A stretch of DNA of 64,000 nt. It comes from Tenebrio molitor. Taxonomy: Eukaryota; Arthropoda; Insecta; Coleoptera; Tenebrionidae. The translations under genes and the position numbers were made by a program. The notes under the pieces were generated by a model, which was not told the DNA's origin, did not search any database, and saw only the letters and a program-made list of their open reading frames with translations. The stretch is taken from NCBI RefSeq assembly GCF_963966145.1, contig NC_091046.1:10602001-10666000 (forward strand), read 5' to 3'. Positions 22,860 to 33,909 of the stretch are shown piece after piece; position 1 is the first letter of the stretch; each line of letters starts with the position of its first letter.

Positions 22860-25564
22860 TAGGGCCCGGATTTTAGGCAAAATGGACTATTTTTATTTTT
22901 TAAGGCACATGTATGAAACTTGTCTATAAATGATTTCTGGCTTAATTAGAGTAATTAGAGCCATATTTGATTCTGCCTATTCGGCCTAAAATGCCCTTTA
23001 AATACCTATTTTACCTTTCAACTGCCTGAACATGCCTAAAATGACCAAAAATCAATTTCATTTTTGCGGTTTTTTCCCAATTTTCGAATTCTGGGAAGTT
23101 TACGGTATTGAAAATGTAAAAGTGGTACCTCAATAAAATTTACAATGCTTTATGATTTTAAAATTTAAGGAGATGTAATTACTGAAATGTACAAAGTGCA
23201 GTACAATACAGGAATTACTTTTTCGCTTTTACGGTTGGGACCATGATGTCAGCGGTAAATACTCCGACAATACCTAAGTACCACAAACCATTAGACTGGA
23301 CTGGCATAAATTACAGAGTTTATCTGTTTGCCTCTGTTCGAAGGGGTGCAGGTATACGCGGTCTAATGTTTTCTGATACTTAGGTATTGTTAGAAGCTTT
23401 AACGTTTATAAAATGGTCCTTGCCATAAAAACGAAAATTAAAATCCCGAAGTGAAACAATAAGAGAAACCTTAAGGGTGTCATTTTCTAAAAATTTAAGA
23501 AATATAAAATTAACCATCTCCTCTGAAATTTGGTGGGAGACGTAAATATAAGCATTACAAATTTGTCATTTCTCGTTTACTTTATCTCCGTGCAGTGGTC
23601 GTGTTTCTTGTGAACCTGTTTAAAGTGAACATAATGCCGAAACAAAAAATTAGTTTACGCGAAAAAATATTACAGTGGACAAGCAAGAAAGATTTATATG
23701 AAATAAAATCAACCCGAGAAATGTTTTGTAAAGCTTGTGGTAAACTGGTAAGTTAAGCATAATTAAAAATATGTCATTTTATATTTTTTACTTATTTGAA
23801 AATTTTATTTTTTGTAGTTTATATGCGAAAAAAAATGTCACTTGCAACAGCATGAGCAAACGGCCATCCATAAAGAGAACATTATGACACCGCTTCGGCA
23901 AACGTTGCTGACACAGAACTTGGAGGAATCGGCAAATAGTACATTCAATATGGAACTTTGTAACGTCTTTTTAGCTGCCAATATACCATGGCACAAACTA
24001 CAAAATCCTGCGTTTCAGAATTTTCTGACAAAATATTGTGGTAGAAAAATTCCGGATGAGTCTACTTTACGGAAAAATTATTTACCAAAATGCTACAAAG
24101 ATGTATGAACATACTATCTTTTAATATTTAATTTAAAATTATTTTCACTTTTAGACTATTGACCGCATTCGGAATGAGCTGGATCCTTTTAACATATGGG
24201 TTTCAGTTGACGAAACAACAGATGCACTTGGGCGATATGTGGCGAATTGTCTGGTTGGGAAACTTTCAGAAGATGAACCTGGAAAATCTTATCTTTTGGC
24301 GTCTAAACAATTAGAAAGAACAAATCATGAGACAATAGCTAGATTCGTAAATCAATCTTTAGGTAAGGGTTTTTCACTTTTTTAAATTTATTTTGATTTA
24401 AAATTTCTATGCGTAGAAATCTTGTGGAGTACCAGAGTTGTTGCTGAAAAGTTTCTTTTGTTTGTAACGGATGGAGCACCATATATGATAAAATCTGGTA
24501 GACACCTTAAGGTGTTTTATCCAAAAATTGTGCATGTCACATGCTTAGCGCATGCTTTAAATCTAGTGGCTGAAAAAATTCGCTATCAATATGAAGATGT
24601 GGATAATTTAATTTCGAACGTGAAAAAAATTTTCGTTAAGGCACCTTTGAGAGTTGAAATGTACAAAGAAAAACTAAAAGAAATGCCACTGCCTCCACAG
24701 CCAATTTTAACACGATGGGGAACATGGCTTCAGGCTGCTATGTTTTACAGCGAACACTTTGATTCCATTAAAGAAGTAAGTATATAAAAGATAAGCAAAT
24801 TAATTGATTGTTAAACTGTTTTTAACTACTCACAGGTTGTCATGTCCTTTGATGGAAGTTCTGCTGTTGCTATTCAAAAAGCACAGTCTATAATGAAGAA
24901 ACCCGGAATAAAAAACCAATTAATTTATGTTCGCAGTAATTTTAAAATAATCTGCGAAAGTATTACTCAATTGGAAAAAAATGGGTTACCTTTAACCGAT
25001 TCAATCAAAATTGTTGAAAACGTATTTACCTCCCTAAAAAAATCTCCAGGCCCTGTAGCAGCAGTAGCATTAAAAAAACTTGAAGATGTTACTGAAAAAA
25101 ATCCTGGATACAAATTTCTTCTAGAATTGGCAAGAATTTTTAGAGGTGAAGATGTGCCGGAACATGACACCAAAATGGAAGAAATTTATTACAAATTTGC
25201 GCCCATTACCTCTTGCGAGGTAGAAAGAAGTTTTTCAAAATATAAGTCCATTTTGGTGGATAACCGACAATGTTTTAAAGTAGAAAATTTAGAGCAATAT
25301 CTTGTATGCAATGTAAATACGTAACAATGTAAATAACTAACAAACTTGTAGTATTGTATATTAATTAATAAAAAATAATTAGTAAATATCTTGTTGTGTG
25401 TACCTACTTAAAACTTTAAAAACACATTTTTTAATTTAATTAACCACAACTTTAAGGACCTAGTATGGCTTATTTTCAGTTTTTAAGGGACTATTTGCAG
25501 TAGTTTAAGGGACTATTTTAGGCACCTATTTCCGACTTTTTAATTGCCTAAAATCCGGGCCCTA
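22860..25564 (+). mobile_element. Complete hAT-superfamily transposon
   Basis: 2705 bp with perfect 21-bp inverted ends (TAGGGCCCGGATTTTAGGCA and its inverse) and an exact 8-bp target duplication GTCATAAC (22852–22859 and 25565–25572). Subterminal copies of TGCCTAAAAT and AAGGGACTATTT lie near both ends, as expected for transposase binding sites. An undamaged transposase gene lies within. Perfect ends and duplication point to a recent insertion. Confidence 0.9.
23634..25324 (+). CDS. hAT-type transposase, apparently intact, five exons
   Basis: Exons 23634–23747, 23818–24102, 24155–24362, 24417–24775 and 24836–25324. All introns are GT–AG, phases match, and there are no stops: 484 residues. 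The N-terminus (about 30–60) has a BED-like finger (CKACGKL, then HLQQHEQTAIHKEN). Next come DETTDALGRYVAN (first catalytic-type Asp), VTDGAPYM (second) and the hAT signature CLAHALNLVAEK with LTRWGTW. The C-terminal dimerisation segment has EVERSFSKYKSIL and NLEQYLVC. At 484 residues it is shorter than many hAT transposases (about 600), and it resembles the compact BED-finger proteins domesticated in some animals. Flanking ends show it is mobile rather than domesticated. The third catalytic acidic residue could not be placed with certainty. Confidence 0.85.
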
Positions 25565-26915
25565 GTCATAACGTACGTAGTTTGCTGTAGATGCAGCCGC
25601 CTGGATTTTGAGCAGCCCATACAAACACCAATTAAAGTATGGGCTATGCAAAATGCCCTGGAAAAATTTTACATATAAAGGTAATTAGATAGATATTTAA
25701 AATAATATGACTTGTTACAGTGTTTTTAATTTTAGGGCCGTTAAATATGATTCATTAACATTATCATTATAACTAAGAAGATTACTACAACATTAACTAG
25801 GTAATCTAATATTTTTTGTTATACAAGAGGTTTTCTCTGACTGACTGCTTTTATTTCATTCTATCTCTGATGAAACCTCTATATTTACTGTTATATGAAG
25901 AATTTAAAATAGTTTAGGAAAATGTATTTAATTTTTTTGAAAGAAGAGAATAAACTTTCATGTTATATTTTTGTTTCCTGCAAAGTGTATTTTTCAATCA
26001 GTTTCAAAACTTAGGGAGTCGATTTCAACGGGATGCCTCTGGCTAGTACTTTGTTTAGTAAAATTTTTAATTGCTGCAGTACACCTATGTGTGGGTAATG
26101 AATATTGAATAACATTTGAAAATTCATCATCTTCGTATGAAATCGCTTTATCTTTTTTAAAAAAGTACAATAAGTCATTTATATAAAAGAGCAAAAATAA
26201 TAATTTTGTGGGTAAAATAACTGCAATTTTTCATAACAATTCAACTTCTTCATCTTTTTTTTTTTTTGTCGATCAAATAGAATTTCTTCTCCATTTTATA
26301 TGCAACAAACTGTAGATATTCCATTCTCTTTCAATTTTATAGCCATGGTGCCTTCCATTTATATAACCAAAATATTTTTTAATAAGAGGAATATTAAGTT
26401 GCATCACCCAGTATACTACTTTAATTTCTTTTTTGTCTAATTAATATCCAAACGGTATTGTATCGAAGTATATCTAGTGAATTTAGTTTCAGGTGCGCCG
26501 CTACGCCCACTAGTTGTTACAAACATTTATAATGACCCCGTACATATAAAAAATACAACTGCGCGTATCTGTAGTCTTGTCCTTTCCTCTTGTTGAGGAT
26601 GGTTGAGGAGTTGAGGTTTATTGAGAGAATGGGTCTGTGACTAGTTAAAACCGACGACCTTGTTAGTACGTATTAAAGTATAATGATAAAAACCAGTAAG
26701 TAGGTAGTTTTTATTTTAGATAAAATGGATATGAAAAAACGGATAACGGATTTTCGTCAGTTTCAACGTGAACGAAAGAAAGCAAAGCTATTGAAAATCA
26801 AAATGTCGAGGTATACGGTTAAATACTAAAAGGGGGCTCAGCCGGAGTTAGAAAACGTTATGGTCGAGGGGCTGCAATTTTTTTCTACAGCTCTAATGGC
26901 GGAAGGACATTACAG

Positions 26916-27045
26916 GTTTTGATGATACAATACCTCTAGTAGTAACACTATTTGTTGAGAGGGCGGAAAATGTATGTTTACAATTTATAGACGAAGAAAG
27001 AAAAATGGACTTCGTTGCTGCAGTCTCTATATTTTTACAACTGAG
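26916..27045 (+). CDS. Possible isolated exon, function unknown
   Basis: A TTACAG acceptor at 26910–26915 and a CTGAG|GTGAG donor at 27045/27046 bound an open frame of 130 bp: FDDTIPLVVTLFVERAENVC, then LQFIDEERKMDFVAAVSIFL. The composition is protein-like and acidic/hydrophobic, unlike the chance frames nearby. An upstream frame at about 26725–26830 (MDMKKRITDFRQFQRERKK) could be a preceding exon. No family recognised; it may be a transposon gene fragment. Confidence 0.3.
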
Positions 27046-27128
27046 GTGAGAAAGTACATATATGTATAAGAATGTATTTTTATGTTTTGTTCATTCTGTA
27101 TGTAGCAATAATCCAAGTCCCGGGGGGG

Positions 27129-27176
27129 AGCAGCGATTCGGGAAGATCGTAGTGTCGATCTTCCCAAATCGCTGCT
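27129..27176. repeat. Near-perfect 48-bp hairpin
   Basis: A stem of about 21 bp (AGCAGCGATTCGGGAAGATC paired with GATCTTCCCAAATCGCTGCT, one mismatch) encloses a loop of only about six bases. GC-rich in an AT-rich setting, preceded by a G run. Confidence 0.8.
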
Positions 27177-27724
27177 AATGAGTAGTCCTCCACATCAATA
27201 TTCACAGATATGTTTTTATAGGCTTGCCCGATATCGATTGACGCGCCGTCAAGCGGCGGAGCGCGGCGTTTTTCGGTTTGTAAACAAACAGTTTCGTATT
27301 TAACGACGTGTAAAATCGGCTTTTTGAAAGTAAGAAATTTAAATTATTTAGAAAAAAAAAAAAGAGTGATCAATCGGGGAGATGTTTGCTGTGTTCAAAA
27401 ATACCGAAAAAAAGAATCGGTAATTAACATTTTAATAATGTATTTGGCATGCGTACTTGCTAACAACAAAGAACCTCTTATTCATGAGAATTAAAAAACA
27501 ACAATTAATTGTTACTTTTTATACAATAAATATACAGTTGACGCATAACGCAGTTAATTTCAATTGCATTAATAATTTACATGATCAATGTTAGTACGTT
27601 AAATAATATAGGTATGTACTGGACAAAGTACGTGAAGCAGAACCATTATATGTTAGGAATTATTATCATAACATTTTTATTTCGTTGCACAATAATATTT
27701 ATCTAATCCCGTGGGATAAATGAT

Positions 27725-27910
27725 ACTTATCCCACTAATTTTGAGTGGGATAAGAACTTCATTACCTCACGCATTTTCATTACCGCACTCAGTAGGACAA
27801 ATGAGTTTCATTACCGCACTCAGTGGGATAAATGAGTTTCATTACCTCACTCAGCGGGAAAAGTAAATTCTTATCCCACTGAGTGCGGTAATGAAACTCA
27901 TTTATTTCAC
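27725..27910. repeat. Array of alternating direct and inverted short repeats
   Basis: About six units built from ACTCAGTGGGATAAATGAG and TTTCATTACCGC, some direct and the last ones inverted (CTTATCCCACTGAGTGCGGT). It can fold into several alternative stems. Confidence 0.7.
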
Positions 27911-27960
27911 TGGCGAAAATCAATAGATAAGATTTATTTTTTTAATTTGGGGCGGTCTTA

Positions 27961-28123
27961 AGCTTGTTTGACACGATGCTAAATTTCGTAGTAAATTTGT
28001 TAGAAAATGAGAGAGACCCTCGACAGGACCATAGTCTGTCTTTGTCAGATCCTGATCGTTCATTGGTCCTCTCTCATTTACTAGTAAATTTTCTCAAAAA
28101 TTTAGTATCGTGTCAAACAAGCT
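27961..28123. mobile_element. Palindromic Harbinger-type MITE, copy 1
   Basis: Ends AGCTTGTTTGACACGATGCT and the inverse, with TTA on both sides (27958–27960, 28124–28126). Almost the whole element is one palindrome. Relative to 52079–52258 it lacks about 17 bp of one inner arm. Confidence 0.8.
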
Positions 28124-28139
28124 TTAGATAAAATTTTGT

Positions 28140-28260
28140 ACATAACATGTGGGCTAAAGCATTTTACAGAAAACTCGTGTGATTACAGATAAACTTGGGC
28201 TAACGCCCGTCATCTGCAATCTTCACACTCGAGTCCTGTAATATTGCTTTTATCCCACTA
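28140..28260. repeat. Hairpin with GC-rich loop next to MITE
   Basis: Arms ACTCGTGTGATTACAGAT and ATCTGCAATCTTCACACTCG, with outer AAAGCATTTTACAG and CTGTAATATTGCTTTT, enclose TTGGGCTAACGCCCGTC. Part of the recurrent hairpin series. Confidence 0.6.
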
Positions 28261-28448
28261 ATTATGTAAATAATTATTAGGAAAATAGACAAAAAAATCT
28301 CAATTTTGTGCATAAAATTGCTCTTTGGCAATGAGAATGTTCCAAATACTATTTAAATATTTTTTATATCACCAAATCTCAAAAATCACACTAAAAACGT
28401 TCCGAATCGAAATTTTGTCGTTGAACTTGCTCATTTGTATTTAAAATA

Positions 28449-29128
28449 CAGGTCTCCCAGAACTGGCGGACCAAAATCACACGGTGGAATCATTATCTTC
28501 TGGCAATAATAGGAAAAATATTTTAAAAAATCCATCCATCCATCCATCCATCCTCATTGGATTTTAAAATAAGAACGTTTTTAATTGACCAATCGCGTGT
28601 GGATATAAAATTACCTTAAAAAATTATATTGGTAACTATCGAAACAAATTTGATTGTTGCAGACATTATAATTGAATATTATGTCATAATAAATTATTTC
28701 TGACAAGTCATTAAAAACGCGTAATGTTTACCGCTTCAGAATATTTTGATATGCTTTTCTTCTATGGACAGTGTGATGAGAGTGCCACAGTTGCTCCTCA
28801 GGAGTACGCAGTTCGTTTTCCCAATAGGGAACATCCTAGCAGAAATACTATAACCTGAAAAATACTATAACCTAAAAACGTCCGTCATTGCACGAACAAT
28901 GCGGATACCCAACAATGCTATGCATCATTTGAAATGCATCCATAGTTACAAATAAAGCAGGAAAACTAATTAGTAGGTAACTTAACATCAACAACAGCAT
29001 TGGTCAGTTTAAATTGCTTCTTTCCTAATCACTATTTAAGATAGATTTTTTTTAACATTTTTCCCTTTATTCCCAGAAGATGATGAATTCACCGTATTAT
29101 TTTGGTCCGCCAGTTCTGGGAGACCCTG
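28449..29128. mobile_element. TA-flanked MITE, 680 bp
   Basis: Inverted ends CAGGTCTCCCAGAACTGGCG (left) and CCGCCAGTTCTGGGAGACCC (right), continuing through GGACCAAAAT for nearly 60 bp with small differences. TA at 28447–28448 and 29129–29130. Contains a TCCA microsatellite at about 28530–28552. No coding sequence. Confidence 0.8.
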
Positions 29129-29773
29129 TATAGCAACAATTTATTACTGTTTTGAGGCCCCAACATTTCTCTAAATTCCGAATCGAAAATTTTACCTTTA
29201 GACAAGTTTTTTTCCGTAAACAGCTCGTATCAATCGACTGAAAGCCGCAAGTTATTATTACACTCACCGGCACAAAAAACGACTCATTATGATTTCTTCA
29301 ATAAATTATCTTGAAATTATATTTGTGCTTATTTTTCTTTATTATAGTTAAATTGGGATATTTTCAATGATCGGGAGCGCTATGGTCACCATGGCAACCG
29401 AATTGTTTCGTTTAAATAAATTATTAGAAAATTTGCGTTACTTCCACGTTGTGTTTTTGTCGGTTGATTTACGTGTTAAAAGATTTAATGTGACAATACG
29501 AGATACTAATTCAAAATGCTGTTCAAATTTTGGCAATTTTTCATAACAATTTTTTTTCTGAAAAATTCCTTTTTTTTTCATTAGAATTTTATTTGCTGTG
29601 TTTAATGTTTTGTTTGTCGGATATTCTTTGGCAAAGAATAACTTAAATAACACTTATCAATACAACATGATATCAAAATTTTTTTCTAAGACAATGAATT
29701 ACTTAATTATATTAATAAAATTCAAAGTGAGTCGTTTTTTGTGCCGGTCAGTCTATTTGCATGATTTATTGTA

Positions 29774-29982
29774 CGGTCGGTGGACAAATAAAACTGGGAC
29801 ACTTAAAATTTAATCTACGTAAATCAGACCATTGAATTGTCAATATATTTGTCAGTGTATATATAATATGTCATACCAAAGTTAACCTATTTGTAATAAA
29901 GCCGTAATTAAACGATGCAAATTTGTAAATTTTGACTTATGTGATTGTCATTTTTGTCCCAGTTTTATTTGTCCATCGACTG
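29774..29982. mobile_element. TA-flanked MITE (GGACAAATAAAACTGGGAC family), copy 1
   Basis: Ends CGGTCGGTGGACAAATAAAA and the inverse of TTTTATTTGTCCATCGACTG, with TA on both sides (29772–29773 and 29983–29984). A longer copy lies at 56362–56752. 209 bp. Confidence 0.8.
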
Positions 29983-30499
29983 TACATTGTATTGAATGCG
30001 AAAATGTTAAAAATTCCTGTGTTTTAATGAGTGATATTACATACCAAGACAGGTGGAATTTTGAGGTGGCGCGGCAATCGTCAGAAAACGATATCGGGCA
30101 TCGGGCAAGCGTATAATTAATGCAAAAAATCCATAAATGCAAATAAACTAGGCAAAAATGAATAGGGAATTTTTGCATTTTTGAATTTTTTATAAATGCA
30201 GTTTTAAATTTGTAATGAAATGTGTTAGAAATATAAATATATACACATTAAATGTAATGTTTCAAGTACCTGTAACATTTTAAATTTACCCAGTGTTTAA
30301 GATTACGTAGGAGGATTGGGGCAATTATTTTGCTTTCCAAGAAAAATTGTGGAATTCCCTATTCATTTTGGCCTAGTTTAGATGTCCGTTTCGTGTTACA
30401 ACATGTGGGCAGTGGCGGCACCCACGAAACAGTGTTGCTATGACACGTCCCTTTTGACAGTAAAACCTGTCATTAATTTTATAAGAAAAATATTACAAT

Positions 30500-30715
30500 A
30501 ATGGTTAATTTAGACGAACTTGACAAAGAGCAGCAAATAGAGAACGACAAAGACGTAGGCGGGAACAAGGAAGCCAAGAAGAAAGACACATCCAAAATGA
30601 GCGTGGTAGAAGATTAAATTATCAGCAAAGTGATAGCGAAAGAGAGACACGTAGAGAAAGAAGCCGTTTGTCACAGGAAAGAAGAAGAGATGTCAGATAC
30701 TCAGATAATAATAAT
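30500..30715 (+). pseudogene. Arg/Glu/Gln-rich coding debris
   Basis: MVNLDELDKEQQIEN (from 30501) and, after a frame change, ERQRRRREQGSQEERHIQNE onward with several RRERSR/ERRRD runs. The composition suggests the charged N-terminal part of a mobile-element protein. There is no diagnostic motif, so the family remains open. Confidence 0.3.
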
Positions 30716-30970
30716 AAAATACTCCTAATTTTTCAATATTATATTGCTGCGTGCGTAAGCACGGGCCGTTCCACTGGTTGTAATAACCCAAATTCGGTTT
30801 CTTTTCGTAATTCAAGGAATAAAGTTACTTATTTTTTATATTTATAAGGTTTTTTGATACATTTTTTAGAATAAGTGGAAAATATATTTTGTAATAAACT
30901 TTGAAAAAAAACATGAATTTATGTTTGAAAAAAAAAATGCCTTAAACTTTTTACTTTTTTAATACATATA

Positions 30971-32194
30971 CTGGGTGCCCCAAAATTCGCGGAATAACTC
31001 AATGGGGCAATGTCAGAAAATGTCATGTCAGAAAATAATGAGAAAAATAATTAAAACATTCTACACCTCTTAGATTTGAAGATATGGGGGGTCAAAAGGT
31101 GCTGCTTTGATCTCATTTATTTTAAATAAATATTAAAAAAGATTTTGACTATTTGTCTTTTACTTGCCAGTGGCATAATAATTCTGAACGATTGTGATGA
31201 CGATGAGGTTTGCAATTATTATTTCCATGGATACAACAAAAATGAAATATTTGCAGGCTATTGGGATACATATAATGTATTCCAACTTTAAAAAAACGAT
31301 GCTTGGCCATGACAATCTGACAGATTTCATCCTGTATATCTGAATAAAAGTTTGGTTAGGAATTTTGAAAATTTTGAAGGCACAGTGTTGCCATACTTAT
31401 GTTCCGCTTTTTTGCGAATCGATTCAAACTGTATTACAAGAAATTAATAGAGAACCCAGCATTTTTTATTAAAATAGCAATTGAAAAAAAAGACAAATCA
31501 AAATGTAAACATCTGGTGGAGGCTTTAGTCGTTGAATGAGTTTCAAGAACGCTTGCTTTAGTTTAACAAGCAGAAAACGGAAGTTCTCCAAAATGGAATC
31601 ACTTTTTTTAAAAGACATCTACACTTTAACCTCCTCCATTATTTCATCTTCAGAATTCTCTTCATCATTAGATTCCGAATCATCTTCTAATGTTTAGCCC
31701 ACGAATAATTTCGTTCAGATCTCTTTTAAAAAATGGTTCCACTTTTCTGATTTTCCTCTTTTTGTAGTTCTAGTATCCTCCAGATCCTTTTTTGTAATTA
31801 TGCAATATATAACAGATCTTCCCACCTATAAATTAATTATACAGTTCAGGATTTCATCGAATTCATTGTTCTCACATTGAGGATATCCATCAATCTGTTA
31901 ATAATCGCATCATTACTTAGATCGGGCCTATCTCGTTTAAAATGTGTCTAGCCCTTCCATACACTACGTTTTAGTCTTACCATACAACTCGCCAAATTTC
32001 CATAGCCTACTCTGGTCTAAAACAAAAGTGAATGCACTGTAGAATGTTTTTAAATGTTGCCACATTTAATGTAATGAATAGGTCCATATCTTCTACAAAA
32101 AAGAAGATTGCTTTTTTAAACATTTTTACCTGATATTGTAATGACTACTTAACAACGTACTGTTAAGGTGTTCTGCGAATTTTGGGGCACCCAG
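30971..32194. mobile_element. TA-flanked decayed DNA transposon, 1.2 kb
   Basis: Inverted ends CTGGGTGCCCCAAAATTCGC and GCGAATTTTGGGGCACCCAG, with TA on both sides. The interior has acidic coding-like fragments on − (LEDDSESNDEENSEDE at about 31690–31640) but no intact frame. The length suits a degenerate Tc1/mariner-type element; the superfamily is inferred from TA and size. Confidence 0.65.
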
Positions 32195-32302
32195 TATATA
32201 GAGGGGTACTTAAAAAGCAAGGGAAAGTATTTGAAAATGTTACTTAAAAAAAAAACTATCTTACAAACGGTAAAATCCTTGAAATATACCTATACTTTTA
32301 TA

Positions 32303-33706
32303 CAGAGTGAATTCGAAATACATCACAATATTAAAACCCCAGGATCTTCAGGAAGTGAATAAACCGAAAATGTGGTTAAACATTTTAAATTCATAAAGTC
32401 CAATTTAACTTAATTCCATCCCGAACGAGACGCTTCTGAAAGTTCTAATAAATCGAAACATGAATAGGTATCCGCAAAAACGATTTAAAAACCGAGAGTG
32501 ACAAAACCTTGTTTTTAATGAAATACCTAGCCGAAAAACACTTTAAACACATAGCCGCAAAAACGAGTAAGAGTGAAAACCAAGTGAAAGGAAAAGTCAA
32601 AGCAAAAACCACAACTACCGTACTTACAATTATTAGACACAATGTTCAAAATGTTGGTCGTGATTTCTAATACACGCCTGTGCCCTTCGATGTAGATTGT
32701 CCCTAACCCTTACAAAACTTGCTGCATCGTCCGGGATTTGCGCTGATGCATATGAGAATATGGGTGTTAAAAACTCCGTTAACAACACTATTCGCATAAA
32801 ATCAGGTTGATCGACGCACATTTGAATCACTCACAAAACTCTTGCTGACAATTACAATCGAAAAGTACCATTTTCCCGTAGACAACAGCCAGAAATGTTT
32901 GCGAATGCGGAACATGACGCGCCGGAAACTTTTCGCGATACAAAGCTTGTCAAAGTACCATATCGGTTATTTCATTATTGGTATAATTTTCCATGATAAT
33001 GGCACACTGAGACGCAAAATTCGAAACAAATAATAGCCGAAGGTCGCACTGAACGCAACTAATGTGCAAGCGGTACTAGCACCCGTGTAACAAAACTTTT
33101 TGCACCTTTTTTGCGTTGCACTCGATAACTTTTTTATTTGTTCCCTACTTGTACCCATCAGTTTATCAAGTCACTGTATTCACCTTGAAAATGTCTCTTA
33201 ACTGGCTAGCATGTAAAATTATACTAGCAAGCATGTAAAATTTTACTAGCTAGCCAGTAAAATTTTACACCCGTGCTCATACCTATGAGTGATGTGCGTT
33301 TCCAAAGCAATACGTGTAAAGGTCATACGATTTTTTTTTCAAATACCGGAATTTTTAATAGTTTGTATAACTATTTACAAGTGAGGAACAAATAAAATAT
33401 TCAACAATACACGCATGGTAACGGGTTTTACTGGCTTCAGAAGGTGACTGGCTCGCCTTCGGCTCTCCAGTCATATCCTTCTGTCGCCAGTAAAAACCCT
33501 TTTTACCATGCTAGTAATGTTAAATACTATAAATCTTGCTAGTCCTAACGTGATATCAGTGGCGTACTCAACTTTTGTGGTTGAAGTTTACATGGCTTTT
33601 CTGCCCTTATGCGGATCTATAGCCCAAAACTGAATGCACGGGATTTTTACAAATGGTTTGAAGATCCTGGGGTTTCAAGATTGTGACGTATTTCGAATTC
33701 ACGCTG
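32303..33706 (-). mobile_element. TA-flanked mariner/Tc1-type element with transposase C-terminus
   Basis: Ends CAGAGTGAATTCGAAATAC and, inverted, CAGCGTGAATTCGAAATAC, continuing to AAACCCCAGGATCTTC in both arms. TA at 32301–32302 and 33707–33708. On −, 32830 to 32633 encodes FMRIVLLTEFLTPIFSYASA followed by VRDNLHRRAQACIRNHDQHF then EHCV. This resembles the C-terminus of arthropod Tc1/mariner-related transposases, which often end in QACIxxxGxHFEHLL. The rest of the frame is degenerate. The hairpin 33412–33512 lies inside. Confidence 0.65.
33412..33512. repeat. Hairpin with GC-rich loop (CATGGTAACGG arms)
   Basis: CATGGTAACGGGTTTTACTGGC pairs imperfectly with GCCAGTAAAAACCC and TACCATG, and AAGGTGACTGG with CCAGTCATATCCTT, around CTCGCCTTCGGCTCT. 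The same flank also carries repeated TAAAATTTTACTAGC units at about 33200–33280. Confidence 0.6.
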
Positions 33707-33909
33707 TATAATGATAAGGGTGGAAGAGAAAAAAGAGAATCATATGGTAGATATTAAATGAAAGCAATTTTAATAATAAATATTTTAAACTGACCCTAAT
33801 GAATCGCCCATAACTAAAATAATGACAAAATGTCTCCTAAAATTAGTGTATTAATCCGTAAAAATTCTCATGAAGTAATTAGAGTAATCAGTAATCACAT
33901 CACTAACCG

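Larger units (their letters stand above)
22477..25678 (+). pseudogene. Unknown two-exon ORF interrupted by the hAT element
   Basis: Exon 1 is 22477–22528 (MDRHIEEILENYPNFLN) with a GT donor. Exon 2 starts at 22583 after TTCAG, in matching phase, and reads DDHVVDCTWEEDEDTKKTPF onward. It is split at 22859 by the hAT element. After the second copy of the target site the same frame continues at 25573 (YVVCCRCSRLDFEQ) to TAA at 25676–25678. Without the insertion it would encode 144 residues with no stop. The acidic patch and a CCRC cysteine cluster are the only visible features; no family is recognised. It is probably the gene of the surrounding TIR element. Confidence 0.5.
22329..26540 (+). mobile_element. 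Large TIR element carrying an unknown ORF and a hAT insertion
   Basis: Left end GGGGTCATTAAAAATGATTG (22331 on) and the inverse of the right end (CGGGGTCATTATAAATGTTTG) match over about 25 bp with weaker similarity beyond. TA follows the right end at 26541–26542; the left border is uncertain by a few bases. Without the 2.7-kb hAT insertion the element would be about 1.5 kb. The ends resemble the MITE 14658–15015. The ORF at 22477–25678 is its only plausible gene. Confidence 0.5.

Noticed and set aside
27129..27176. microRNA precursor
   Set aside because: The loop is about six bases and the stem only about 21 bp, too small for a typical animal pre-miRNA.
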